This document shows positions 54,865-63,316 of a DNA stretch of 64,000 nt, in pieces (the first letter of the stretch is position 1; each line of letters starts with the position of its first letter). The translations under genes and the position numbers were made by a program. The notes beneath the pieces are model-generated. The model was not told the DNA's origin, searched no databases, and worked only from the letters and a program-made list of their open reading frames with translations. Origin of the DNA: Paenibacillus profundus (GTDB lineage Bacteria; Bacillota; Bacilli; Paenibacillales; Paenibacillaceae); assembly GCF_021369635.1 (NCBI RefSeq), contig NZ_JAJNBZ010000006.1:124001-188000 (forward strand). Reading direction: 5' to 3'.

Positions 54865-56145
54865 GTGAGTGATGTAATTCAGATTCAGACTATCGGGGAG
54901 TTGATTCACCAGTATAGGCGTGAGTCTGGCATGACGTTATCTCAGTTATCAGACATTACAGGCAGTCATAAAGGTACGATATCAAGGATTGAAAACGGAG
55001 ATGTCAAGAGACCCGAATTTGAGACCGTACATCCACTAGCGTCTGCATTAGGAATACCCTTCGAGGACATCGTCGAACGTTACATAGAGATTGATAAAAG
55101 GGCCGATTCCCTGCAAACCATTTTGCAAACTGTCATTCAGTCAGGCAATATTGAACTTATTAACAAGGTTGCCTTGAAATTTTTGGAATCCCCTAGCGAA
55201 GACAGCTATATTCTTGTTGAGCGTCTTTATACGCTGGCCGATGCAATCGAAGACAAGCCAATCAGATTATCGTTGTACAGGCTGCTGATTCATTACTCGC
55301 GTAACCACGGCATGATGCTCTTTCTAGCAAAAGGACTGTACGCAGCCTACTTAATCGAACGAGACGATTTTACTAAGCTTAAAGCTACGTATGATAGTGG
55401 AAAGCACATCATTCATTATGTGAATTTTCTATCCAAAGAAGAACGTATATCATTGTATTATAAGCTTGGCGTTCATGCTTTTAACCTCAGACTGTTCGAA
55501 GACAGCATTGAATTGTGTAACACGGTCTTAGAAGAAGACCCATCAGACAGCTTATTTAAGGTTAACTCTACCGGAATACTTCGAGACTCTCACTACTACC
55601 TAGGTAACTATGACCTATCAGAAAAATACTCGGTTCAGTATAGTAAGTTCAACCACCCGCACGTAAAAGAAAACGTCCTGTTATTGGAAGCTGCATTACA
55701 TGCGAAAAAAGGAGACGTTCTCCTCGCAATATCACAACTTCAGTTAGCACTAAATACTTGCGGAGAAAACTCACAACTCCATGTAATTAATCAACTTTTA
55801 ACGCTGTATCTTGATCAAGGGAACTTGTCTGCTATCCATAAACTGTTGGAAATGGAGGAAAGGGTAGTATCTGTTCCGTATTCTACACCGTACAAGCAAT
55901 CGAGATTGGCACAGTTTTTTAAATTAAAAGGAGATTTTTACGTAGCTGGCGGCGATTTTGAAAAAGGTATAACAAGCTATTTAGAAAGTGCTCATCAATA
56001 TACAATAGTTAACGATACTCTAAAAGAAAGAGAATGTATGAATTGCATCATAAACCTTCATATACGTGATAACAAGGTAATGAGCATCGATATTTTAAAT
56101 AAATTATCAAAATATTACAATCGTAGTGTTAGCCACGATACCTAA
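54865..56145 (+). CDS. RRNPP-type peptide-sensing regulator (HTH + TPR)
   Basis: About 426 residues. An N-terminal XRE helix-turn-helix (residues about 8-62, MTLSQLSDITGSHKGTISRIENG) is followed by a long helical domain of TPR-like repeats to the C-terminus. This architecture is that of PlcR, NprR, AimR and the Paenibacillus Alo receptors, which bind short processed peptides. I chose GTG 54865 because the promoter at 54790-54818 would place the transcription start within the longer frame (54823). AAAGGAAGG is about 11-12 bases upstream. A 36-codon gene with a pheromone-like layout follows in 14 bases. It probably switches a sporulation- or competence-type programme. Confidence 0.86.
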   Translation: MSDVIQIQTIGELIHQYRRESGMTLSQLSDITGSHKGTISRIENGDVKRPEFETVHPLASALGIPFEDIVERYIEIDKRADSLQTILQTVIQSGNIELINKVALKFLESPSEDSYILVERLYTLADAIEDKPIRLSLYRLLIHYSRNHGMMLFLAKGLYAAYLIERDDFTKLKATYDSGKHIIHYVNFLSKEERISLYYKLGVHAFNLRLFEDSIELCNTVLEEDPSDSLFKVNSTGILRDSHYYLGNYDLSEKYSVQYSKFNHPHVKENVLLLEAALHAKKGDVLLAISQLQLALNTCGENSQLHVINQLLTLYLDQGNLSAIHKLLEMEERVVSVPYSTPYKQSRLAQFFKLKGDFYVAGGDFEKGITSYLESAHQYTIVNDTLKERECMNCIINLHIRDNKVMSIDILNKLSKYYNRSVSHDT

Positions 56146-56159
56146 CTGGAGGGATGGGC

Positions 56160-56270
56160 GTGAAACGTCGTATCAACAATTTATTGTACAGTGCTTTATT
56201 CTTATCGACTGTTTTTATTGTAGACATGCTGGTGACGTTAAGCGATAATTTGGGGGATCATGGATGGTAG
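56160..56270 (+). CDS. Candidate signalling propeptide, 36 aa
   Basis: A GTG-started ORF with a strong ribosome site (GGAGGG, six bases before GTG 56160). It starts 14 bp after the RRNPP regulator and ends five bases before an intrinsic terminator. The product has a basic N-terminus (MKRRINNL), a hydrophobic stretch (residues 8-27) and a hydrophilic C-terminus ending SDNLGDHGW. This is the standard plan of Phr/NprX/AloP-type propeptides: export signal, then a mature peptide at the C-terminus. I infer that the last five to nine residues are the pheromone. An ATG at 56154 abuts the ribosome site and is less likely. Confidence 0.7.
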   Translation: MKRRINNLLYSALFLSTVFIVDMLVTLSDNLGDHGW

Positions 56271-56274
56271 CAGG

Positions 56275-56301
56275 GAGTACCTAACTGGGTACTCTTTTTT
56301 T
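56275..56301 (+). terminator. Intrinsic terminator of the regulator-peptide unit
   Basis: Seven-bp GC-rich stem (GAGTACC and GGTACTC) with a six-base loop and seven T. It directly follows the propeptide stop codon, so the regulator and peptide form one transcript. Confidence 0.88.
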
Positions 56302-56346
56302 GATGATCCTTGTAGAATAAAGTCGAAAGTTACATGATTATCTATA

Positions 56347-56368
56347 TACTGGATTTTATACAACATAT
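56347..56368 (+). repeat. Dispersed short repeat, divergent copy
   Basis: ACTGGATTTTATACAACAT, a weaker match to the CATTGGATT-N4-ACAGTGGAA family, between the terminator and the Spo0E-like gene. Confidence 0.35.
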
Positions 56369-56444
56369 ATTACAATTGGTACAACTAAAACAACAACGAA
56401 TTGGTGCCTGTCATCAATGTACTGAAAATGCGAGGTGACAAAAG

Positions 56445-56651
56445 GTGTACCTGTACGACAAATTAGACGATAATGAGCTGTCAAGGATGATACTAAATCT
56501 TAGACAGCGACTTGTCCTTGCAGTTAGCGAGAAGAATAATTTCACGGACAAAGAAGTTGTATTGCTAAGCCAAGAGCTGGATGTTTATATTTTGGAGTAC
56601 CAGAAAAAAACCTTTCACAAAGAACTACAAAAGATCAAAATTAGCCATTGA
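56445..56651 (+). CDS. Spo0E-like aspartyl-phosphate phosphatase
   Basis: 68 residues from GTG 56445 (GAGGTG ribosome site). The motif LSQELDVYILEYQ matches the Spo0E signature SQELD. Proteins of this kind dephosphorylate Spo0A-phosphate (or a related response regulator) and delay sporulation. It is small, soluble and two-helical, as the family. It lies 170 bp beyond the RRNPP regulator-propeptide unit, so a link between peptide signalling and sporulation control is plausible. Confidence 0.82.
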   Translation: MYLYDKLDDNELSRMILNLRQRLVLAVSEKNNFTDKEVVLLSQELDVYILEYQKKTFHKELQKIKISH

Positions 56652-56668
56652 GTTTTACTGAATGAGAT

Positions 56669-56914
56669 CTACTCTTTCCATAGTCGCTTTACTTCTTTCA
56701 ATTGATTATTCACGATTTCCATTCGATAGATGTCCGGTTTACTAGTGTGAACCAAAAAATCCAACCCATATGTGGAATCAAAATAATTCATCATTAACGT
56801 CATCACGTTGCCGTGAGTTCCAATCGCAACCTCTACCTCACTCCGCATCTGCTTTTCCCTTTGCAGTTCATCCACGGGTACGTTCATTCCCTTCTGTATA
56901 GGGAGACTCGGCAT
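56669..56914 (-). pseudogene. C-terminal fragment of a histidine phosphatase (phosphoglycerate-mutase-like)
   Basis: The 81-codon frame reads EVEVAIGTHGNVMTLMMNYFD, typical of the second catalytic histidine motif of histidine phosphatases, and continues to a normal C-terminus. The first two thirds, with the RHG motif, are absent upstream, so this is a 5'-truncated gene. Confidence 0.6.
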
Positions 56915-56957
56915 ACCGAACCATATAGATTACGATGATCATCTGAACCCCCTGCGG

Positions 56958-57218
56958 CTACTCGTTATGCATTTTTAATGTGGCATCAATTGCCAGCTGC
57001 GTTGACTCGATTAACTCCGAATTATTTTTCACAAGCCTGATTTCTAACGCCTTATAAAAGTGCGCCAGCGCTTCTTCATACTCCCCTTGATCAAGTTTGT
57101 TCTTCCCCATATGTTGATATAGAAAGTCCTCGATATCCTGCAACGATTTATCAGCTTGATTATGAAACTCTCTTACCAGGGGTAATACCAGCGTAGCTGA
57201 CACCACTCGCAAACACAT
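56958..57218 (-). pseudogene. TPR-protein C-terminal fragment
   Basis: 86 codons. The segment KNKLDQGEYEEALAHFYKALEIRL is a TPR-like helix pair near a C-terminus, as in RRNPP-type proteins (compare the complete regulator at 54865). The N-terminal part is missing; its first codons overlap the shared 35-bp sequence at 57179-57213. Confidence 0.5.
57179..57213 (-). repeat. 35-bp shared sequence, copy 1
   Basis: On the minus strand this reads TTTGCG, A, then GTGGTGTCAGCTACGCTGG and TATTACCCC. It matches 60526-60560 (plus strand) at 33 of 35 bases. Here it lies at the 5' end of the TPR fragment. Confidence 0.7.
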
Positions 57219-57316
57219 GGATAAAAATGTAAGAACCCTCCGCGTCTGGAGAGTTCCTTTTATGAGTGATAAATGTTTGCAGCCTGTTTGTTAAACTAAC
57301 GTCTTTGTTAGTGTAG

Positions 57317-57865
57317 CTACTCTTGCTTAATCGGTATATAAAAATCAAGTATCAGTACCTTCTGTCCACGTTTTTGGGGCACTCCAAATCTTTGATCCGT
57401 ATAAACTTCGCATGAAAAGTAATTTTGCCAATCCACTTCATATCCATTTTGATGAATGGCTTCCATTGTCAGTTGATGTGCATTCGGGTATATATTATGC
57501 TCTTCGCCCTCAATCCAAGTTTTTGCAATGGTACAAGCTGGTATGTAATATGCTGCATACCCATCAGGCACAGGTGTATTAACTTTCATTAAAAAACCTG
57601 CAACGTATGTAAATGTTTCATCCTCTTTGTTGAAATCTCTTACGTACCCCTCATAACCATTCGGCGTTTCGGTAGGACAATATTCAGTCATGTTTGCAAG
57701 CGTATCAAATGTGCCGTCGGAAAAGCATTGTTTCCACAACGATGGAATCGTTGGATATTTTGATGGAAAAATAGGATTAAATTTTTCAATCTTGGTTCTA
57801 ATTTCTTTTCCAACCATCTTGTACGGACCAAAATCAACAAATTCAATTTTTTTCAATTTAGCCAT
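57317..57865 (-). CDS. GyrI-like/AraC-effector-type small-molecule binding protein
   Basis: 182 residues from ATG 57865 (AAAGGAAG six bases upstream). The sequence has the GyrI-like effector-binding fold (two SHS2 repeats), as at the C-terminus of AraC regulators, with KMVGKEIRTKIEKFNP near its start and QKRGQKVLILDFYIPI at the end. It starts two bases after the AraC-family gene, so they form an operon, and it resembles that gene's own C-terminal domain. It likely senses or sequesters a small hydrophobic compound. Confidence 0.75.
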   Translation of the reverse strand: MAKLKKIEFVDFGPYKMVGKEIRTKIEKFNPIFPSKYPTIPSLWKQCFSDGTFDTLANMTEYCPTETPNGYEGYVRDFNKEDETFTYVAGFLMKVNTPVPDGYAAYYIPACTIAKTWIEGEEHNIYPNAHQLTMEAIHQNGYEVDWQNYFSCEVYTDQRFGVPQKRGQKVLILDFYIPIKQE

Positions 57866-57867
57866 TG

Positions 57868-58731
57868 TCATCTTCCTTTCGCAGTAATAGGAACCCATAG
57901 TTCATTTTGAGGATAGTGTCCTGGAGGATAAAAGCATTCAACTGCTGGCAAGTCTGCCAGTGCATAATCTGATGTAGGAACCCAATCCGTATATAAACAC
58001 TTCCAAGCGTTTACGAGGTCGGCAGGATTTTGGGCTTCGAATACAACCCATTGGCTTTCAGGGAATGTTAGCTTTTCCATATCCGCAGGAGTTTCTTTTT
58101 CAGATGGTACCGCCAAGTAATAGAAGAAAGTATCATTTTTACCCCAGTCACCTCCTGATAAAATGCCCAATATGCCATTAGGTACTTTTTCTGAGTTTTC
58201 ACCCATTAAACCAAGTAATTTGTCACCAATGCCGTTCATTCGTGCTTCTTGCCAGATCTTAGGTATGGAATTGAACGCATGATCAGTATTCACACAATTT
58301 TTGAAGCCCGCAGCTGAAAACCCAGGATTTTTTTCAATTCTGTAGTTCATTTCTGTTCTCCCCGCAATCGAAATGTGGAAAGACATACGTGGATAAGCCT
58401 TCATTTTTACCCCTGATTTACGAGTTGATGTTGGTGAAGTCCCATGCAGTTCACGAAATGCTCGCGTAAATGAAGCATGAGATTTATAACCATATGTTTG
58501 TGCAATTTCAATCACACTTTTGTTGCTTTGTTGCAGCTCAAAAGCAGCAAGTGTCAGCCGTCTTCTTCTGATATAATCAGAAAGCGTCACATCTGATATA
58601 AACGCAAACATTCGTTGGAAATGATAATTAGGGCAACAAGCTGCTTTTGCAGCTTGCATATAATCAATTTCCCCAGTCAGGTTGTCCTCAATATAGTCAA
58701 TTGCTGCATTCATTCGATCAAGCCAATCCAC
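57868..58731 (-). CDS. AraC-family regulator with GyrI-like effector domain
   Basis: About 287 residues. The N-terminal AraC DNA-binding domain has two helix-turn-helix units (AAKAACCPNYHFQRMFAFISD and VIEIAQTYGYKSHASFTRAFRELHG). The C-terminal 160 residues form the GyrI-like ligand domain, as in Rob/BmrR-type effector domains. I chose GTG 58731 because AAGGAGG lies seven bases upstream; the longer frame starts at ATG 58749, before that site. It is followed by a separate GyrI-like protein gene. It likely activates a drug or stress response. Confidence 0.85.
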   Translation of the reverse strand: MDWLDRMNAAIDYIEDNLTGEIDYMQAAKAACCPNYHFQRMFAFISDVTLSDYIRRRRLTLAAFELQQSNKSVIEIAQTYGYKSHASFTRAFRELHGTSPTSTRKSGVKMKAYPRMSFHISIAGRTEMNYRIEKNPGFSAAGFKNCVNTDHAFNSIPKIWQEARMNGIGDKLLGLMGENSEKVPNGILGILSGGDWGKNDTFFYYLAVPSEKETPADMEKLTFPESQWVVFEAQNPADLVNAWKCLYTDWVPTSDYALADLPAVECFYPPGHYPQNELWVPITAKGR

Positions 58732-59019
58732 TAATGGTCCTCCTTCCATATAAAAGTCTAGCAGAAAAATAAACTGCTGCTTTGCAGTTGTTGTACAAAA
58801 TATGCAAAAGAAAAAAACTGCTATTTGTTGTTTAGTTGAACTATTCTGCCGGTTAGTGTAGTCCCCATTAATATAATAAGTTCCGAATTTGTTTTTGTAT
58901 ACGGAATTTCGAGCAATTGAAGACTCATATTGTCTAAAATATACAGCTTGGATATACTTATTCCAAGTACTAAGTTCCGATACTCACTGTTATAGGAACT
59001 TTACTTTGGAGGGGATAAC

Positions 59020-59533
59020 ATGAAACGGAATTGGGAACTGGACGAATTAATCGAGCATTTTACGATCCTACCGAACGAGATGAGGTTGATCGAGAACAAG
59101 ACCGGGGAAACCAGGATTGGATTTGCCGTGTTACTCAAGTTTTTTCAAAATGAAGCCCGTTTCCCAACTCATAAGTACGAAGTTCCCAAAGCGGTGATCG
59201 CGTACATTGCAAAACAAATCTTCTCTGAGCCAGAATTATATGTTCAGTACGATTGGACCGGTCGTTCAATCACCTACCACCGAACACAGATCCGAGAGTT
59301 CTTCGGGTTCCGCGAGGATACGATAGAGGATGGCAGAATGGCTATGCCAACATTTTCTGCATCACGATCATGAATTTGAGCGTTTAAAGGAACGCGTTTA
59401 CCGTCGATTCCATGAATTAAAAATCGTACCTCCCACGCCGGACCGCATTGAGCGTTTGATCCGTTCAGCCATTCACACATATGAAGAATCCTTCTTCCAA
59501 GCGACATACTCTTTTTTACCAAGTATTGCTTAA
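59020..59533 (+). pseudogene. Tn3-family transposase N-terminal remnant (DUF4158 part)
   Basis: ATG 59020 with GGAGGGG opens MKRNWELDELIEHFTILPNE, typical of the DUF4158 N-terminal region of Tn3-like transposases (normally about 950-1000 residues). The first frame ends at 59373. The match continues in another frame from about 59330 (MAEWLCQHFLHHDHEFERLKERV and IERLIRSAIHTYEE) to 59533. The frame shifts in FREDTIEDGRMA and the rest, including the DDE domain, is gone. I found no clear terminal inverted repeats. Confidence 0.75.
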
Positions 59534-59583
59534 ATGTATATGTTAAAGTATAGAATGACAATTGAATAGGAGGTGCTTTCTAA

Positions 59584-59760
59584 ATGGATCCAATTGAAAC
59601 AGGAATAAAACTATTATTGTTTATAATATTTTTTTCACTATTCTTTAGTTTGGTACGGTTCCTAGTCCAAAAATTTTTAAGTGACTTCTTTCAAGGTTCT
59701 TCTAAAGTAATAATAAAATTCTTTAGTTTACTTAAAGAAATTTTTCAAAAAAAGCGCTGA
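59584..59760 (+). CDS. Small membrane protein, 58 aa, unknown
   Basis: ATG 59584 with an AGGAGG site about eight bases upstream opens a 58-residue frame. One hydrophobic helix (residues 8-28, IKLLLFIIFFSLFFSLVRFL) is followed by a phenylalanine- and lysine-rich tail (FFSLLKEIFQKKR). I recognise no family. It may be a toxin-type or stress peptide, or chance. It lies between two gene remnants. Confidence 0.45.
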   Translation: MDPIETGIKLLLFIIFFSLFFSLVRFLVQKFLSDFFQGSSKVIIKFFSLLKEIFQKKR

Positions 59761-59777
59761 CCATTTGGTTAGTCCTG

Positions 59778-60014
59778 TTGAGAAAACGTTCTACTCTAAG
59801 CATATGTTCCATTAGCGGTCATCAAGCGCTGCAAAAGCAAGGGAATTATTCACTCGCAAAAGAGTATGTTGAAAAGTACTTCAATATCGCTGTCATACTT
59901 TTTTCAATAGCCTTCAATTGTTCCTCGAACGTTAAAACATTTTTTCCTTCTTCAGCAAACGCAGAACTTGCCAGTGAAAAAATCAGTACTAGTGGAATCT
60001 GTACGTGTGGATGA
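59778..60014 (+). pseudogene. TPR-protein fragment
   Basis: Contains HQALQKQGNYSLAKEYVEKYFN, a TPR-like segment. The 5' side lacks homology and no complete gene surrounds it, so it looks like a leftover of another RRNPP/TPR gene. Confidence 0.35.
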
Positions 60015-60350
60015 GTTCACCTATGGACAATATCTTTACCATCCAATAAGACACCTTCTCTCATTTCTCGATAATTCATGATCAACATTCTACTATAGAA
60101 GATACAGGAAATGGATATTATTTAACTTATGTAAGATGATTGATATGTGGCGACCTTCGCCTTGTATAGTAATTCAGAGAAAATCGAAGAAAACGGAAAA
60201 TTGAAAAAGTGGGAATTTATCTGCTTTTTGTGATGTTCCACGGAATCAAAATCGCCGCTCACGGCTGAATTTGCCTGAATACGGCGGTCGAAGTGCTGGA
60301 CTGTTGCACAAAATCCCGGATTTTTTTGCAATAACATAAGGTCTTAAAGC
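60015..60350. other. Gene-free stretch
   Basis: No supported gene. The stretch 60140-60330 could be translated on the minus strand (60122-60337), but the sequence has no start signal or recognisable domain and looks like an old element. A terminator-like hairpin follows at 60351. Confidence 0.4.
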
Positions 60351-60392
60351 AAAAAAAAAAGCATCAGACACTTATGTCCTGTTGCTTTTTTT
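60351..60392 (+). terminator. Terminator-like hairpin with long A and T runs
   Basis: Ten A, GCA, an internal CAGACA/TGTCCTG stem, TGC and seven T. It can fold on both strands and probably acts bidirectionally. Confidence 0.65.
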
Positions 60393-60525
60393 GTTCTAGA
60401 AGCGAACATCATTACTATAAGCTGGAAAGCTTTGAGCTGCGTTTGCTATTCAAAGTTAGCTATCACGGATACACAATTTGAATATAACGAGTTTATTAAC
60501 AAGTTTCCCATATAACTTCTGCTAC

Positions 60526-60560
60526 TTTGCGGGTGGTGTCAGCTACGCTGGTACTACCCC
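60526..60560 (+). repeat. 35-bp shared sequence, copy 2
   Basis: Matches 57179-57213 (reverse orientation) at 33 of 35 bases. It lies in a gene-free stretch between the terminator hairpin and the short-repeat array. Confidence 0.7.
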
Positions 60561-60787
60561 GACTAGCAATACAACACAAAGCCACCGTCTATTCCATGAA
60601 ATATTTTACATCAAAACATTTCATGGAAAGTCTCTATTAATGAAGTATATTTCGCAACTATATCTCCCCCATGGGGCGAGCCCGCTTTCCATAAATCCAA
60701 CCCCCGGCCTACCTCTTTTGCGCGAGAGCCTGTCCGTCGCCGGCCCTTGGCTGTTCGGGCAACCTAATATTACGTTTACACTTCGTC

Positions 60788-60973
60788 CATTGGAAATCAT
60801 CCAACAGAAATGCTCTATTTAAGCCAAAATGGGGCGTTCTACTGGAAAACATCCAATCAAATCGGCCCTTCTCCAGCTACACAGCTGTATGCAGGTCCAT
60901 TCCACTGTACTAAATCCAATGGCGTCCTCTCGCCGCTGCTCCTCTTCACCAATCTGCTGTATGAAATCCAATG
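60788..60973. repeat. Second array of the short imperfect repeat
   Basis: Four 22-bp units: one forward (60788) and three reverse (60837, 60900, 60952), starts spaced 49, 63 and 52 bp. The copy at 60900 and that at 34022 fit the CATTGGATT-N4-ACAGTGGAA motif best. The rest of 60393-61217 has no supported gene. Confidence 0.7.
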
Positions 60974-61217
60974 GCATGAGTCTGCGAGCATTCAAACACC
61001 CACGAAGACAACAATGCAACCCATACTTTCTCCCATTAAGTGATGAAGCTGCCTTCATTTCATTATACAAATAGGAATCGAGCATTTCAGCAAAATTCCA
61101 GCAAAAGAGGACAGAACAGTCATCGTTCCATCCCCGTCATCTGCTGCTCCCCATTTTCTTATACCGTCTACATGAAAGGCTTGTTAAGCTAGTTCGGCTG
61201 CGGCCATCCAATAATCG

Positions 61218-62597
61218 TTAGTTATCCTTGACTGTTATACGGAAGGAAGCAACAAAGCTTAACAGTATAAAAAGCAATTGAGCGGTTAATGCCAGCATAA
61301 CACCTGTAAATATTCCCCACTCAAGCGTTTCGCTAATGGCTATGAGAGCACCGCCTACACCAATGCTTAATCCGGGGCCAAACGCATCAACGAATTGAAG
61401 ATTGGCGGACACCTCTCCTTCTTGGCCCGGCTCGGCATGCTGTAGTGCAATGGCTCCCGTTGTAGGATTGGCCAACCCTATGCCGAACCCAGTGAATATT
61501 TGCGAAATGACCGCCCATACGATTCCACCGCTTGGTAACCCGATTACGGTGATGACTAACGCTACCCCGACGATCATCACACCAACACCGATAATGACCC
61601 GCTTTTTTCTGCCCTTGCCATAGTCTCGTTCATCAAGCTTGGATTGCAGCCAAGCGGCAGTGGACCAACTTAATGCTCCTGCGGCTACGATCAAGCCGGC
61701 AAGGTCTGCCGAGAAGCCTTTCACCTCGGTTAGAGCCAGGACGACGTAGCTTTCCGTTGCGACGTAGCAGGCAACATAGAACCCTCTGGACATAATAGTG
61801 GCCGGCAAGCCTTTTCGAACGAAAAAGGTCCCTGCTGGAAGCAGCTTCCTCAGCGGCTGAATCATAACAATAACTCCTGCTGCCGATAGCGCCATTCCCT
61901 TCCAATCGGATATAGAGCCTAAGCCGGTGAGCAGCACCCCCGTGCCGAGAGCTAGTAATATAGCGTATACTTCTTTGTGACCACCTTGTGCAGCTGATGT
62001 GCCCTCAGCTTTTTGTAATTTACGAAATGAAGGAAGCGTTAAGAATACAGCTAGAACAATGAAAGGGAGCACACACCAAAACACAAATCTCCACGATGCA
62101 AATTCAGCGATAAGTCCTGCCAAATAAGGACCAATTAAAGCAGGCAAAATATAAGCGCTGGAAAAAGCAGCAAGAATTTTTGTTCGCAACGCATCAGGAT
62201 AACGTAATGTAATGCTATAGTACACACAAGTTATAATGGCACCTGCACCAAATCCTTGAAACGCTCTCCCTGCAATAAGCATGTGCATGTTCACCGAAGT
62301 CGCTGCAATAATGATGCCTATAACAAAAATAAAAATGGATGCAATAAAGGATGGAGCGACACCCCGCTTGCCAATTTGCTGCCCCATAATCATCGTACCG
62401 ATAATTTGAGACAACAGAAAGGCAGTAAATATCCAGCCATAAAGATGGATGCCATCTAAATTTTGCGCCAATTTGGGAGCAATCGTCGTAATGGCCAGCC
62501 CTTCAAATGCCACGGTAGTAACGACCAAAATAATACCGATTGTCAACGCCCGGTATGGAGCGTCAAAAATCCCAACCTTTTTCGAATTCGTTGTCAT
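61218..62597 (-). CDS. Major facilitator superfamily multidrug exporter
   Basis: 459-residue membrane protein with about 12-14 hydrophobic segments. The N-terminal third resembles drug:H+ antiporters (AITTIAPKLAQNLDG and AGRAFQGFGAGAIITC, motif C-like). A ribosome site AGGAGG lies about six bases from the ATG. It is on the same strand as, and about 200 bp downstream of, a MarR regulator. Such pairs usually confer efflux of a toxic compound sensed by the MarR protein. Confidence 0.85.
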   Translation of the reverse strand: MTTNSKKVGIFDAPYRALTIGIILVVTTVAFEGLAITTIAPKLAQNLDGIHLYGWIFTAFLLSQIIGTMIMGQQIGKRGVAPSFIASIFIFVIGIIIAATSVNMHMLIAGRAFQGFGAGAIITCVYYSITLRYPDALRTKILAAFSSAYILPALIGPYLAGLIAEFASWRFVFWCVLPFIVLAVFLTLPSFRKLQKAEGTSAAQGGHKEVYAILLALGTGVLLTGLGSISDWKGMALSAAGVIVMIQPLRKLLPAGTFFVRKGLPATIMSRGFYVACYVATESYVVLALTEVKGFSADLAGLIVAAGALSWSTAAWLQSKLDERDYGKGRKKRVIIGVGVMIVGVALVITVIGLPSGGIVWAVISQIFTGFGIGLANPTTGAIALQHAEPGQEGEVSANLQFVDAFGPGLSIGVGGALIAISETLEWGIFTGVMLALTAQLLFILLSFVASFRITVKDN

Positions 62598-62796
62598 CGC
62601 GCACCTCCTATACTTGTCACAACCGTAATTGCTATAGCAAGTATTATGATAAAAAAATGTATGTTCCTTGTTTCCAATCCCTCCTTCGTTCCAACTATAA
62701 TACGGAAACTGCTTCCTTTATATTTATTTGCTATGATGATAATAGTCATGGCAACTATTTGTCCATAAAATGAAGGATCCCGGCAAGCAAATCGAG

Positions 62797-63222
62797 CTAA
62801 AGATCCTTTACATTGTTATACATGATGGAAAGCGTCCTTCTGAAAGTTTCAACTTCCTCTTCGGTTAATCCTTCAATCGTTTTCTTATAGGCTTCAATCG
62901 ATGGGGCCAGAATTTCGTCCTCGATTTCTCTTCCTTTGGAAGTTAAATACACACGCAAGGATCTTCTATCCGTCTCATGAATGACACGGTGGATAAAGCC
63001 CTTTTTCTCCAGCTTGAACAGCATCCGCGCAATATTCGTTTGATCCTTATACAGTCTTTCCGCAAGCTCTTTTTGCGTAATGCCCTCCTGCTCCCACAGA
63101 ACCACAAGAATTTCCCATTGATCAACGGTAATATCGAAGGGATTCACTACTTTTTGATAATAATTGTTCAGTTTTAAATCAGCCCGGTGAACCATGACGC
63201 CGATATACTTTTCTAATTCCAA
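62797..63222 (-). CDS. MarR-family transcriptional regulator
   Basis: 141 residues from TTG 63222 (GGAGG six bases upstream). The winged helix segment ITQKELAERLYKDQTNIARMLFKLEKKGFIHR and the wing ETDRRSLRVYLTSKGREIEDE are typical of the family. It is transcribed in the same direction as the MFS exporter gene that follows and probably represses it. Confidence 0.88.
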   Translation of the reverse strand: MELEKYIGVMVHRADLKLNNYYQKVVNPFDITVDQWEILVVLWEQEGITQKELAERLYKDQTNIARMLFKLEKKGFIHRVIHETDRRSLRVYLTSKGREIEDEILAPSIEAYKKTIEGLTEEEVETFRRTLSIMYNNVKDL

Positions 63223-63316
63223 GGTTAGCCTCCATTTTAGTAAACAAGACGATAGTTGCTATGACCATTATAATTGCGCCCTTTTATGATGTCAATACGA
63301 CGACCTATAATCGCAG

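Noticed and set aside
58866-59019. Terminal inverted repeat of a Tn3 transposon before the transposase remnant
   Set aside because: No 38-bp repeat beginning with GGGG could be paired with a second copy in the window.
60122-60337. 71-codon minus-strand ORF
   Set aside because: No start signal and no domain; treated as non-coding DNA.
60478-61085. Several overlapping ORFs on both strands
   Set aside because: They translate the repeat array and the shared 35-bp sequence; none has a start signal or domain.
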